In this document: one piece after another, positions 1 through 6,688 of the stretch | How positions within the stretch are numbered: position 1 is the stretch's first letter | How the letters are laid out: each line of letters starts with the position of its first letter | Origin: Clostridia bacterium | GTDB taxonomy: Bacteria; Bacillota_A; Clostridia; Christensenellales; CAG-138 | DNA length: 10,159 bases | Direction of reading: 5' to 3' | Assembly (NCBI GenBank): GCA_017553815.1 | Contig: JAFZJT010000258.1 | Span: 1-10,159 of the forward strand | The notes under the pieces: model-generated | Seen by the model: the letters and a program-made list of their open reading frames with translations, nothing else | What the model was told of the DNA's origin: nothing | Database searches by the model: none | Translations under genes and position numbers: made by a program

Positions 1-112
1 ATGCATCCTCTTCTTCAGCTTCACAGCTCGTTTGAGCCGAAACGGGAAGCAAACAAAGCGACATAAGAAGCGCGAGCACAGATGCAAGCGTGAGTTTGAA
101 GACCTTTTTCAT
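1..112 (-). CDS. Exported protein, N-terminal fragment (runs off left edge)
   Basis: Only the first 37 codons are inside the window, so the function cannot be told. The visible part is a typical Sec signal peptide: a start with two lysines (MKKVFK), a hydrophobic core of about 18 residues rich in Leu, Ala and Val, and a likely signal peptidase I site after PVSA (about residue 26). An acidic stretch (EAEEED) follows. There is no Cys in a lipobox position, so a secreted or cell-wall protein is likelier than a lipoprotein. The start is well supported by a consensus AGGAGG (minus strand, 125-120) 7 nt upstream of the ATG. It lies 87 bp downstream of the SGNH lipoprotein gene on the same strand. 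It may be read through from that operon or have its own weak promoter. Confidence 0.75.
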   Translation of the reverse strand, partial: MKKVFKLTLASVLALLMSLCLLPVSAQTSCEAEEEDA

Positions 113-156
113 AAAAATACCTCCTGAACACCTGAAAGATTGATTTTATATGCAAT

Positions 157-171
157 GCTTCACTTAGAAGC
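157..171 (-). other. Small hairpin between lipoprotein gene and next gene
   Basis: GCTTC and GAAGC form a perfect 5-bp stem with a 5-nt loop. On the minus strand the stem is followed by AT-rich sequence but not by a proper U-run. It could be a poor terminator for the lipoprotein transcript, or a leader structure for the downstream exported-protein gene. The stem is short and may be chance. Confidence 0.25.
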
Positions 172-206
172 GCTGTAACGTCAATATGAACGAAAGCGCT
201 TACAGC
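172..206 (-). repeat. Inverted repeat overlapping the lipoprotein stop codon
   Basis: GCTGTAA (172-178) and TTACAGC (200-206) are perfect 7-bp inverted arms around a 21-nt loop. The right arm contains the stop codon of the lipoprotein gene (202-200). A second, mutually exclusive pairing exists between AAGCGCT (168-174) and AGCGCTT (195-201). This could be a 3'-end mRNA structure or a protein site. Without a T-run it is not a standard rho-independent terminator. Confidence 0.3.
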
Positions 207-1147
207 ACTCCTGAAACTACCCTGCAAATATGATCCGCCCATATCTTCATATAGGTGCTGGTGAGATGGATGCCGTCGCTCGAAGCTTCCGGAACGAGCG
301 AGCCGTTTGAGTTGTAGAACTGCTGCGGAACGCTGACGTAGTATGCGTTCTGAGTCCGTGCGGCAAGCGCCTCAAGGCCTTGATTTATCGTGTTGATATT
401 CGTATTGGTAACGCCATTTGCGCCCTTGTCCGAAACGGCTTTGGAAACGGGGGTAATGGCCATCAGAAACAGCTTCGCTTGGGGCTGTCTCGCCCAAACG
501 TCCTGCAAAAGCTGCTCGTATTTGCGGATGAAGTTGTTGAGATCGGGCCAACCGCATTCATTCTGACCGAACATAAGGAGAATGCCGCTGTAACTGCCGT
601 TGTTAAGCTCGTCGATGATCGGAACGCTGCCACCGATGACGGGGGTGTTGTAAACTGTCAGAATATTCAGGCCAACCTTTGTAAACCATGTGCCGTTTTT
701 AATAACGCCGTAGGTATGCAGTCCTTCAAAAACCGAATTGCCGACAAAGCAGCAGTTGTTGAACACGCTGTAATCGACCTGACCGGGAACGTTCGTCGGC
801 GCGGCGGTCGGCGGGATGGTCGGAACGATAATTCCCGTAACCGGCGCATCGGTTACGCCGGAATCAGGCGTTGTTGCAGCGGTCGGGAGCGCTGTGGGGT
901 CGACCGCAGGCGTTGGGGTAACAAAAGGCACGGCGGTCGGCGTGGCTGAGGGGGCTGCAGGATCGGTCGCGCCTGTGGTATCGGCGGGCGTGTTCTCGGA
1001 GTCGCTACTGTTTGCGGTTGTGAGGGTCTCCTCGGTATTGATCGGATCGACGTCGATAATAACGTCGTTCGGCTTTTTGCTGCAGCCCGCCAAGCAAACT
1101 GCTGCGAGCATGGCGGCTATCAGAATGAATATAGTAAGCTTTCTCAT
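200..1147 (-). CDS. SGNH/GDSL-family hydrolase lipoprotein
   Basis: This is a 315-aa lipoprotein, probably held on the outer face of the cytoplasmic membrane, with a C-terminal SGNH (GDSL-like) esterase or acylhydrolase domain. Residues 1-21 are a lipoprotein signal peptide ending in the lipobox LAGC, with Cys22 as lipidation site. Residues 23 to about 125 are a low-complexity linker rich in Thr, Pro, Ala and Val. The hydrolase domain (about 127-315) shows the family blocks: FVGNS with Ser138 as predicted nucleophile, Gly159 in KVGLN (block II), GQNE at 194-197 (block III, oxyanion-hole Asn196), and DGIH at 291-294 giving catalytic Asp291 and His294. The substrate is unknown; an ester on a cell-wall glycan or polysaccharide is a reasonable inference. 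The ATG directly follows the der TAA, and its ribosome binding site (GAGG, 8 nt upstream) lies inside the der 3' end, so translation is probably coupled to der. Confidence 0.85.
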   Translation of the reverse strand: MRKLTIFILIAAMLAAVCLAGCSKKPNDVIIDVDPINTEETLTTANSSDSENTPADTTGATDPAAPSATPTAVPFVTPTPAVDPTALPTAATTPDSGVTDAPVTGIIVPTIPPTAAPTNVPGQVDYSVFNNCCFVGNSVFEGLHTYGVIKNGTWFTKVGLNILTVYNTPVIGGSVPIIDELNNGSYSGILLMFGQNECGWPDLNNFIRKYEQLLQDVWARQPQAKLFLMAITPVSKAVSDKGANGVTNTNINTINQGLEALAARTQNAYYVSVPQQFYNSNGSLVPEASSDGIHLTSTYMKIWADHICRVVSGVL

Positions 1148-2473
1148 TTATTTATCCTCATTTCGTTCGCGTTTTCTGATGATTATCCGTATCGGCGTCG
1201 CCTTGAGCTCGAAGGACTTTCGGATGAAGTTCTCAAGATAGCGCTTGTAGGAAAAGTGCATCAGATCGGGCTCGTTTACGAATATCACGAAGGTAGGCGG
1301 CTTAATGCTGACCTGCGTAGAGTAGTAGATACGGAGCCTTCTGCCGCTCGAAACAGGCGGCTCGTTCATGGTAATGGCCTCATTCACAACGCCGTTGAGC
1401 TTGCCTGTGGATATGCGCATGCTGTTCTGTTCGAGTGCGTACTCCGCAAGCTCCATGACCTTGTTGACCCTTTGACCTGTCTTTGCCGAGATAAAGAGCA
1501 TCGGAACATAGCTCATGAAGGCAAGATCCACGAGCATATCCTTCTTGAACTTATCGGCGGTGTAGGTGTCCTTCTCGATAAGATCCCATTTGTTGACGAT
1601 AACGACGCTCGCCTTGCCTTCCTCATGAACGTATCCGGCTATCTTAACGTCCTGTTCGCTGAGTCCGCGCTCGGCGTCGATAACGATAAGCGCGATATCG
1701 CAGCGGCGTATAGCGGCGAGCGAGCGTATGACGCTGTATCTTTCGACTGTTTCATCCTCAACCGAACGCTTGCGCCTGATGCCTGCGGTGTCGATCAGCG
1801 CATACTCCTTTTCATTCCAAACAAAGGGCGTGTCGATAGCATCCCGCGTGGTGCCGGGAATATCGGAAACGATCGTGCGCTCCTGACCGAGCAGTGCGTT
1901 CACAAGGCTAGATTTGCCAACGTTCGGACGGCCGACTATCGCGATGGATGGATTCTCCTCGGCGGCCTCCTCCTCGATGCGCGGGAAATAGGCCACGATC
2001 TCGTCGAGCATATCGCCAAGACCGAGTCCCTGCTCGGCGGAGATGCCGATGGGAGTGCCAATGCCGAGAGTGTAAAAGTCGTAGATCTCATCCTCGAATT
2101 TCGGATGATCGAGCTTGTTTACAACGAGCACGACGGGCTTCTTGCTGCGGCGAAGCATCTCCGCAACCTCTTCGTCTGCGGCGGTGAGACCCGCTCTTCC
2201 GTCCACGATGAAAACTATGACGTGCGCCGTCTCGATGGCAAGCTCCGCCTGGCGGCGCATCTGCTTTGCGATGATATCCTCGCTCTCGGGCTCAATGCCG
2301 CCGGTGTCGATGAGCGTGAAGTGGTAGTTGAGCCACTCGCCGTCAGCATAGATGCGGTCGCGAGTAACGCCGGGCGTGTCCTCAACTATCGCGATGCGCT
2401 TGCCGACTATCTTATTGAAAAGTGTCGATTTGCCCACGTTCGGGCGGCCGACTATCGCTATAAGGGGTTTCAT
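1148..2473 (-). CDS. der: Ribosome biogenesis GTPase Der (EngA)
   Basis: Der is an essential cytoplasmic GTPase with two tandem G domains that helps mature the 50S ribosomal subunit. All motifs are intact. G domain 1 has Walker [10 protein letters not shown] (9-17), DTGG (56-59), NKLD (119-122) and SAEQG (145-149). G domain 2 has GRPNVGKSS (181-189), DTAG (228-231), NKWD (294-297) and SAK (329-331). The C-terminal part (about 350-441) is the KH-like RNA-binding domain ending in a basic tail. The length of 441 aa is normal for the family. The ATG is preceded on the minus strand by AGAAGGA (2489-2483) with 9 nt spacing. It lies 58 bp after the DUF512 gene and directly abuts the lipoprotein gene, so all three are probably co-transcribed. 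Confidence 0.98.
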   Translation of the reverse strand: MKPLIAIVGRPNVGKSTLFNKIVGKRIAIVEDTPGVTRDRIYADGEWLNYHFTLIDTGGIEPESEDIIAKQMRRQAELAIETAHVIVFIVDGRAGLTAADEEVAEMLRRSKKPVVLVVNKLDHPKFEDEIYDFYTLGIGTPIGISAEQGLGLGDMLDEIVAYFPRIEEEAAEENPSIAIVGRPNVGKSSLVNALLGQERTIVSDIPGTTRDAIDTPFVWNEKEYALIDTAGIRRKRSVEDETVERYSVIRSLAAIRRCDIALIVIDAERGLSEQDVKIAGYVHEEGKASVVIVNKWDLIEKDTYTADKFKKDMLVDLAFMSYVPMLFISAKTGQRVNKVMELAEYALEQNSMRISTGKLNGVVNEAITMNEPPVSSGRRLRIYYSTQVSIKPPTFVIFVNEPDLMHFSYKRYLENFIRKSFELKATPIRIIIRKRERNEDK

Positions 2474-2514
2474 TTTTATCTATCCTTCTATGGTGTTGTT
2501 TTATTTATCATTAA

Positions 2515-2530
2515 ACGGTCGTATGACCGT
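2515..2530 (-). other. Small hairpin between DUF512 gene and der
   Basis: ACGGTC and GACCGT form a perfect 6-bp stem with a 4-nt loop, starting 1 nt after the DUF512 stop codon. On the minus strand it is followed by TTTAATGATAAAT, a short broken T-run, so it could act as a partial terminator or attenuator, or as a 3'-end stabiliser. The der ribosome binding site is outside the stem. Confidence 0.35.
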
Positions 2531-2531
2531 A

Positions 2532-3959
2532 TTAATCGTTTTCAAGCTCCGAAACTATCGCCTCGAGCTCGTCTATAAAATCCGCTCCGTCGCTTGCGGA
2601 GATCTTGTAAACGGGCATAGAGAGCTTCTCGGAAACGTCCGCGATCCTGAGCCCGTCCAAAAAAACGGTGTCGTTCTCGCGGAGCATAGTATAAGGGAGA
2701 AGAAGCGCTCTTCCCTTGAGCTTTCCGTCGAGCTGGGAAAGAATATCCTGCGCGGTGATTAGCCCTGTTACGGTTATAGTGTGACCGAAGAAATCGTTTA
2801 AAACGGGATGCACCGCTATGCGGATATTATAAGGAAGAAGTTTATCGAAAAGCGCCTGCATCAGCGGGGCTATCGAAACGCCGCTGACCGAATCAAGCTC
2901 AATGAGCCTTTCGCGTTTTTCAAGCGTATCGAGCATCATTAAAAAATCGTGCTCGAAAATGCGGTACATGCCGACGCCATTCTCGATCTGCTCAAAATCG
3001 CAGTACTCCTCGTATTCGGGAAGGGGGAGTCCCGCCGCAAGATACATCTCGTCCGAAGCGTAGCAGAAATCGGTGATTCCGTGTCTCTTGCGAAAACCCT
3101 CAATTTGCTCAACAGCCTTTTTCGCGCGTTCCTCATTCATCGGTGTGAGCTTTGTCAGACCCTCGCGATGCTTGGTTATTCCGAGCGGAACTACGGCCAC
3201 CGAGCGGCACTCGGGGCGAAGCGCGTATAGGTCAGAAAGCGTTCTTTCGAGCACTTCGCCGTCGTTTATCTCAGGGCAGAGAACTATCTGACAATGGAAC
3301 GAAAGCCCGGCTTCATAAAGCCTTTTAAGCCTCGGAAGCAGGTTTTCGGCGTTCTTGCCGCGAAGCATAAGCTTTCGCACCTCGCCGTCTGTTGCATGAA
3401 CGGTTATATAAAGCGGCGCGGCGCGGCGGGCAAGTATGCGATCGAACTCATTTTCGGAAACGTTCGTAAGCGTAACGTAGTTGCCCATGATAAGAGAGAG
3501 CCGCCAATCGTCGTCCTTAAAGTAGAGCGTCTTGCGGTTGCCGTGCGGCATTTGGTCGATGAAGCAGAAGATGCAATGGTTGGCGCATTGGCGAACGCGG
3601 CTCATAAGGCCGGACTCGAAATTGAGTCCAAGAGGGTCATATTCGCCCTTTTTTATGCGAACGGTTATGCGCTCAATTTCGGATGAATCCCCGGTTTCAA
3701 AGCTATCCTCGCCGCTTTCACGCAAGTCTTCGGCACTCCTTGAATGAACGCTTTCGGAGCCGATAAGCTCATTTTTACAAGATGTTTCGGGTGAGTCCTT
3801 GATAAGGGTAAGCTCAAGGCGGCTATTCGCAGTAAGCTGCTCGTAGTCGATAACATCGTATACGGTTTCGCCGTTGATGCGTTCTAGACGCCATCCGGGT
3901 CGTATGCCTGCTCTGTCGGCAGGTGAACCCGAGTCAACACCGATTATCCTGTGCTTCAT
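2532..3959 (-). CDS. PDZ-radical SAM-DUF512 protein
   Basis: This is a 475-aa member of the DUF512 family (related to TIGR03279), a conserved putative radical SAM enzyme whose reaction is not established. The N-terminus (about 1-54) resembles a PDZ domain (GSPADRAGI, GWRLERINGE). CANHCIFC follows, with Cys125, Cys129 and Cys132 spaced CX3CX2C as expected for a 4Fe-4S/SAM cluster, then FIDQMPHGNRKTLYFKDDD and a GNYVTLTN segment typical of the family. The DUF512 domain fills the C-terminal half. Being next to der is common in Clostridia. One oddity is a Ser/Glu-rich stretch of about 40 residues (55-94) inside the usual PDZ-to-radical-SAM connection. The start is fixed because a TGA lies in frame two codons upstream. 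The likely ribosome binding site, GAGGG (3967-3963), is unusually close at 3 nt. Confidence 0.93.
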   Translation of the reverse strand: MKHRIIGVDSGSPADRAGIRPGWRLERINGETVYDVIDYEQLTANSRLELTLIKDSPETSCKNELIGSESVHSRSAEDLRESGEDSFETGDSSEIERITVRIKKGEYDPLGLNFESGLMSRVRQCANHCIFCFIDQMPHGNRKTLYFKDDDWRLSLIMGNYVTLTNVSENEFDRILARRAAPLYITVHATDGEVRKLMLRGKNAENLLPRLKRLYEAGLSFHCQIVLCPEINDGEVLERTLSDLYALRPECRSVAVVPLGITKHREGLTKLTPMNEERAKKAVEQIEGFRKRHGITDFCYASDEMYLAAGLPLPEYEEYCDFEQIENGVGMYRIFEHDFLMMLDTLEKRERLIELDSVSGVSIAPLMQALFDKLLPYNIRIAVHPVLNDFFGHTITVTGLITAQDILSQLDGKLKGRALLLPYTMLRENDTVFLDGLRIADVSEKLSMPVYKISASDGADFIDELEAIVSELEND

Positions 3960-3962
3960 ATT

Positions 3963-3967
3963 CCCTC
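3963..3967 (-). promoter_or_regulatory. Closely spaced ribosome binding site of the DUF512 gene
   Basis: GAGGG on the minus strand ends only 3 nt before the ATG, closer than the usual 5-9 nt. An in-frame TGA just upstream rules out an earlier start, so either initiation here is weak or the pairing is shifted. Confidence 0.45.
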
Positions 3968-3995
3968 ACAGACCATGCCCCAATAATCCAATATA

Positions 3996-4024
3996 ATTAT
4001 AGCATAAAAATGGGTTATTTGCAA
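3996..4024 (-). promoter_or_regulatory. Sigma-A-type promoter of the leftward DUF512-der operon
   Basis: Read on the minus strand: -35 TTGCAA (4024-4019), a 17-nt spacer, and a perfect extended -10, TGCTATAAT (4004-3996). The predicted transcription start is near 3989, giving a leader of about 30 nt before the ATG at 3959. Confidence 0.75.
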
Positions 4025-4028
4025 ATGC

Positions 4029-4041
4029 TGTCAGATTGACA
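4029..4041. promoter_or_regulatory. Dyad between divergent promoters, possible operator
   Basis: TGTCA-GAT-TGACA is a perfect 5+5 bp inverted repeat. It covers the -35 box of the rightward promoter (4036-4041) and lies 4 bp from the -35 of the leftward one, a position where a bound protein could affect both. An outer AT/AT pair (4025-4026 and 4044-4045) continues the symmetry after two mismatches. It is short enough to occur by chance and no regulator is encoded nearby. Confidence 0.3.
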
Positions 4042-4064
4042 AAATGTTTTCGGGATGATACAAT
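4036..4064 (+). promoter_or_regulatory. Strong sigma-A-type promoter of the rightward cluster
   Basis: Perfect -35 TTGACA (4036-4041), a 17-nt spacer, and an extended -10, TGATACAAT (4056-4064), differing from TATAAT at one base. The predicted transcription start falls at about 4071-4072, essentially on the first base of the ATG at 4072, leaving little or no leader. Confidence 0.8.
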
Positions 4065-4071
4065 ATATCGG

Positions 4072-4677
4072 ATGGGAAACAACGATGAAAAAAGCGGCAA
4101 TGCCGTCGGCTATGAATATAAGCTGATACGCAGCAATCGAAGAACGCTCGGAATGGAGCTCGGGAAGAAAGGGCTTATCGTTCGAGCTCCTTTTTCCGCG
4201 AGCGATGCGGACATTCGCGCATTCATGCAGAAGCACAGCCCGTGGATCGAAAAGCATCTGTCGGAGATCGAAAAACGCAGATCCGATCCCGATAACGATC
4301 ATCAAGCGGAGTCCAAGCTTACAAGCTCGGATATCGATATGCTTGCAAAGAAGGCGGCTCAGATCATACCCGAAAGGGTTCGTTACTATGCTCCGCTGAT
4401 CGGCGTATCTTACGGTAGGATAACGATTAGGAATCAGCGCACTAAATGGGGCAGTTGCTCAAGCAAGGGGAACCTTAATTTCAACTGTCTTTTGATGCTG
4501 ACGCCTCCAGATGTGATCGACAGCGTTGTTGTGCATGAGCTCTGTCATCGCAAGGAGATGAATCATTCTACGCGCTTTTATTCCGAAGTCAAAAGGGTCT
4601 TTCCCGATTATGACCGTTGGAACGATTGGCTCAAAAAGAACGGCTCGGCAATAATGCGCAGGATGACGGACGAATGA
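4072..4677 (+). CDS. YgjP-like zinc-dependent metallohydrolase (DUF45)
   Basis: This is a 201-aa member of the YgjP/SprT-like family of small cytoplasmic zinc metalloproteases, whose substrates are mostly unknown. The signature is complete: the conserved segment around TKWGSCS (124-130), then HELCH (155-159) with Glu156 as catalytic base and His165 (in NHSTRF) as third metal ligand. The N-terminal part has the family pattern YKLIRSNRRTLG and IVRAP. I chose ATG 4072. A longer reading from TTG 4036 would start inside the -35 box and would be upstream of the transcription start. No later ATG or GTG precedes the conserved domain. There is no Shine-Dalgarno sequence before the ATG, which fits leaderless translation. 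It is first in the rightward cluster, with 27 bp to the next gene. Confidence 0.9.
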   Translation: MGNNDEKSGNAVGYEYKLIRSNRRTLGMELGKKGLIVRAPFSASDADIRAFMQKHSPWIEKHLSEIEKRRSDPDNDHQAESKLTSSDIDMLAKKAAQIIPERVRYYAPLIGVSYGRITIRNQRTKWGSCSSKGNLNFNCLLMLTPPDVIDSVVVHELCHRKEMNHSTRFYSEVKRVFPDYDRWNDWLKKNGSAIMRRMTDE

Positions 4678-4704
4678 TCACATAATAATAGGGGATGAGC
4701 TGAT

Positions 4705-5664
4705 ATGCGTGAAAGAACGGTCAAAACCATAATACTGTTGATAGCGATCACCATTGCCGCGGGTCTTGTTTTCATCGGGTTTAAATTCGGCGCGTTTGAT
4801 TTTATAGACTTCTGCTGCGCAAACGGCGCAGGTACTGTCGAAGAAAAACTGCCGCTCGTTCCGAAAATGCCGGTAAAAGGTCAGCTTTCTGTCTATTTTA
4901 TAGATGTTGGACAGGGCGACGCGGCGCTGCTCGTTTCCCCGAGCGGAAGGACGATGCTTATAGATTCCGGTGAGAGCATATACGCAAACAGGGTAGAAAG
5001 ATTTCTAAATGAGCTCGGCGTCAGCCACATCGACCTTCTTATCGGCACACATTCGCACAGCGACCATATAGGCTCAATGCCGCGAATTATTGGAGACCTT
5101 GGCGTCGGACGTTATATCACGAGCGCAGTTGATGTCAGAAGCGAATTCACAGCGGCGGTTGAAACGGCGCTCGAAGCGAAAACGGTATCGATTGAAAAAG
5201 TGCGCAGCGGTGAAATCATCGAATGGGATGAGGACTGCAAAATAACGGTGCTGTCGCCCGTTCTTGGCTGCGAGTATTCAACTGCGGATGCAAACGACGG
5301 CTGTTTGATATTGAGAGTTGAATTCGACGAAACGGCTTTCATCTTCACAGGCGATGCAACCGTGCACGCCGAGCAGCTTTCGATGTTCCACAACGAGATG
5401 GAAATCTTTAAAGCAAACGTATTGAAGATCGCGCATCACGGTTCGACCACAAGCTCCTCGCTTGGCTTTATCGAGACAGTGGATGCGGATATCGCCGTGA
5501 TATCCGTTGGCGCGGCCAATCCGTACGGACATCCCGATTTTGATATTTTAAACAGATTGAGCGCCGCTGGCTGCTCGATAGCGAGGACGGACGAGCGAGG
5601 CACTATCGCCGCATTTTCGGACGGAAGTACTGTATCGCTTGAATTTCAAAAACCCGAAAGGTGA
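4705..5664 (+). CDS. Membrane-anchored ComEC/Rec2-type MBL-fold protein
   Basis: This 319-aa protein has one N-terminal membrane helix (about 7-27), then a short linker and a metallo-beta-lactamase domain like the C-terminal domain of the competence protein ComEC. Visible motifs are LSVYFIDVGQGDA (61-73), the metal-binding THSHSDH (115-121: His116, His118, Asp120, His121), FTGD with Asp217, AHHGS (243-247), NPYGHP (272-277) and RTDERG (294-299). The ComEC transport domain is absent, so this is the common stand-alone form, with the domain probably outside the cell. Members of this group are suspected nucleases or phosphodiesterases; the substrate here is unknown. An AGGGG about 10 nt upstream supports the ATG. 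The next gene starts 3 bp after the stop, suggesting tight co-expression. Confidence 0.9.
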   Translation: MRERTVKTIILLIAITIAAGLVFIGFKFGAFDFIDFCCANGAGTVEEKLPLVPKMPVKGQLSVYFIDVGQGDAALLVSPSGRTMLIDSGESIYANRVERFLNELGVSHIDLLIGTHSHSDHIGSMPRIIGDLGVGRYITSAVDVRSEFTAAVETALEAKTVSIEKVRSGEIIEWDEDCKITVLSPVLGCEYSTADANDGCLILRVEFDETAFIFTGDATVHAEQLSMFHNEMEIFKANVLKIAHHGSTTSSSLGFIETVDADIAVISVGAANPYGHPDFDILNRLSAAGCSIARTDERGTIAAFSDGSTVSLEFQKPER

Positions 5665-5667
5665 GTT

Positions 5668-6618
5668 ATGGCTTTATACTGCGAAAACTGCAAAAGCAGA
5701 ATTAAAATTACCGCCAAGTTCTGTCCCGAATGCGGAACAAGGCTGATGGTAACCGCGGCTCCCTATTCAAAGATCGGTATTGATAACGATGTTGAGCAGC
5801 CGTTCGCCGATGATGAATCTTCGTTTCCGTTTGCGTCCGAGAGTCTGACCGAGCATTTCCAATTTGCCGAAGGTCGCAAAAACGGCACTTTCGTGCGTTC
5901 GGGGAGCGGGGAGATGCTCTCTAAAGCGAATGCTTCAAGCGGAAAGCGCTTTAATCTCAGCAAGCCGCTGTGTTTGCTGATGGCGCTTATCATGCTGTCA
6001 ACGTTTTTCTTTCCTTGGATGAACGCAAACGCCGTTTTGAATCAAACGAGGCTTTTTACAAACAGAGGCGTGAACATATTCGAGCTGCCATCGTTCATCA
6101 AGGGCTGTATCAACACGGCGCTGAAGCTCGCCGGACCGGGTTCGGAGCTGACCCAGGAGGGCGAGCACCTCGTTTGGATCTTGAACGGATTGCTTCTTTT
6201 TCTGGCGGGGCTATTCCTTCTGATCGCCGTTCATTTTGTGCTGTTCGGCATCATCGGACTGTTCTCGGCAGGAAAACTGCGCTATTACTTCGCAAGGGTT
6301 GGTGGAACAATGTTCTTTTTCGCTCTTATCCTGTTTATAGGGATCGTGTTTATAGGCAATGCTGCGCTCGGCTCTCTGTCAAGGCAGACCACTGCAGAAG
6401 GGGTCGTCATGCTTGAACTCTCGATCGCTCCTACTGTATATGCCTATGCAGCAGCCGTGCTTGCGCTGATATTCCGATTTTTTGGCGTCAGAGCGCTCCG
6501 CCGTTTAAACGCGGAAAGCTGTTTGAACAGAGGGAGGTATGATATCGCCAAGCGCGAGATCAAACTTCTGCGCCGAAGTGATCTAATGCAGCGGATACCG
6601 CAAACGCATTCAAACTGA
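5668..6618 (+). CDS. Zinc-ribbon membrane protein of unknown function
   Basis: I do not recognise this 316-aa protein beyond its architecture. The N-terminus is a zinc ribbon with CX2C pairs at Cys5/Cys8 and Cys19/Cys22 (YCENCK and FCPECG). A polar, probably disordered stretch follows (about 30-95). Then come four predicted membrane segments at about 98-118, 168-199, 211-234 and 252-273, and a basic cytoplasmic-looking tail (274-316, many Arg and Lys). The second segment is long and could be two short helices. The loop between segments one and two (about 119-167) probably faces outside. AAAGGTGAG just before the ATG overlaps the previous gene's stop codon, so translation is likely coupled to the MBL-fold gene. 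Zinc-ribbon membrane proteins like this are common in Clostridia and mostly uncharacterised. Confidence 0.85.
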   Translation: MALYCENCKSRIKITAKFCPECGTRLMVTAAPYSKIGIDNDVEQPFADDESSFPFASESLTEHFQFAEGRKNGTFVRSGSGEMLSKANASSGKRFNLSKPLCLLMALIMLSTFFFPWMNANAVLNQTRLFTNRGVNIFELPSFIKGCINTALKLAGPGSELTQEGEHLVWILNGLLLFLAGLFLLIAVHFVLFGIIGLFSAGKLRYYFARVGGTMFFFALILFIGIVFIGNAALGSLSRQTTAEGVVMLELSIAPTVYAYAAAVLALIFRFFGVRALRRLNAESCLNRGRYDIAKREIKLLRRSDLMQRIPQTHSN

Positions 6619-6644
6619 GCGGACTGCGGAAAATGCTCTATATC

Positions 6645-6688
6645 GGCAAATCATAAAACTGACCGATCAAAAAGGAGAAAGATCTTTG
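6645..6688 (+). repeat. Leader segment resembling that before the flavodoxin gene (copy 1)
   Basis: The gap before the DUF3810 gene contains GGCAAA, then ATAAAACTGA, then AAAAGGAGA, ending in a TTG start. The same blocks in the same order occur at 7880-7914 before the flavodoxin gene, with a 2-nt and a 7-nt block absent there. An ACTGCGG also lies upstream in both gaps (6623 and 7875). This is either a diverged duplication or chance in AT-rich leaders. Confidence 0.3.
6671..6677 (+). promoter_or_regulatory. Ribosome binding site deciding the TTG start of the DUF3810 gene
   Basis: AAAGGAG lies 8 nt upstream of TTG 6686, optimal spacing. The next in-frame ATG is 21 codons in and would cut into the segment just before the first membrane helix, so TTG is the better start. 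Confidence 0.7.

Noticed and set aside
21..242. 73-codon minus-strand open frame spanning the gap before the exported-protein gene
   Set aside because: It crosses the inverted repeats and overlaps the signal-peptide gene in another frame. The latter has a consensus ribosome binding site and a clear signal peptide.
380..1241. Open frames antisense to the SGNH lipoprotein (380-949 and 816-1241)
   Set aside because: The Val/Gly/Ala-rich translation at 816-1241 is the complement of the Thr/Pro linker. Neither has a ribosome binding site or recognisable domain.
1256..2578. 440-codon open frame antisense to der, almost the same length as Der
   Set aside because: It mirrors der codons in a reverse frame, has no ribosome binding site, and its translation shows no domain. 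Der itself has every motif, so this is a by-product of codon bias.
4036..4071. Upstream TTG start adding 12 residues to the YgjP-like protein
   Set aside because: That TTG is the first three bases of the TTGACA -35 box and the extension also spans the -10, so it would lie upstream of the predicted transcript.
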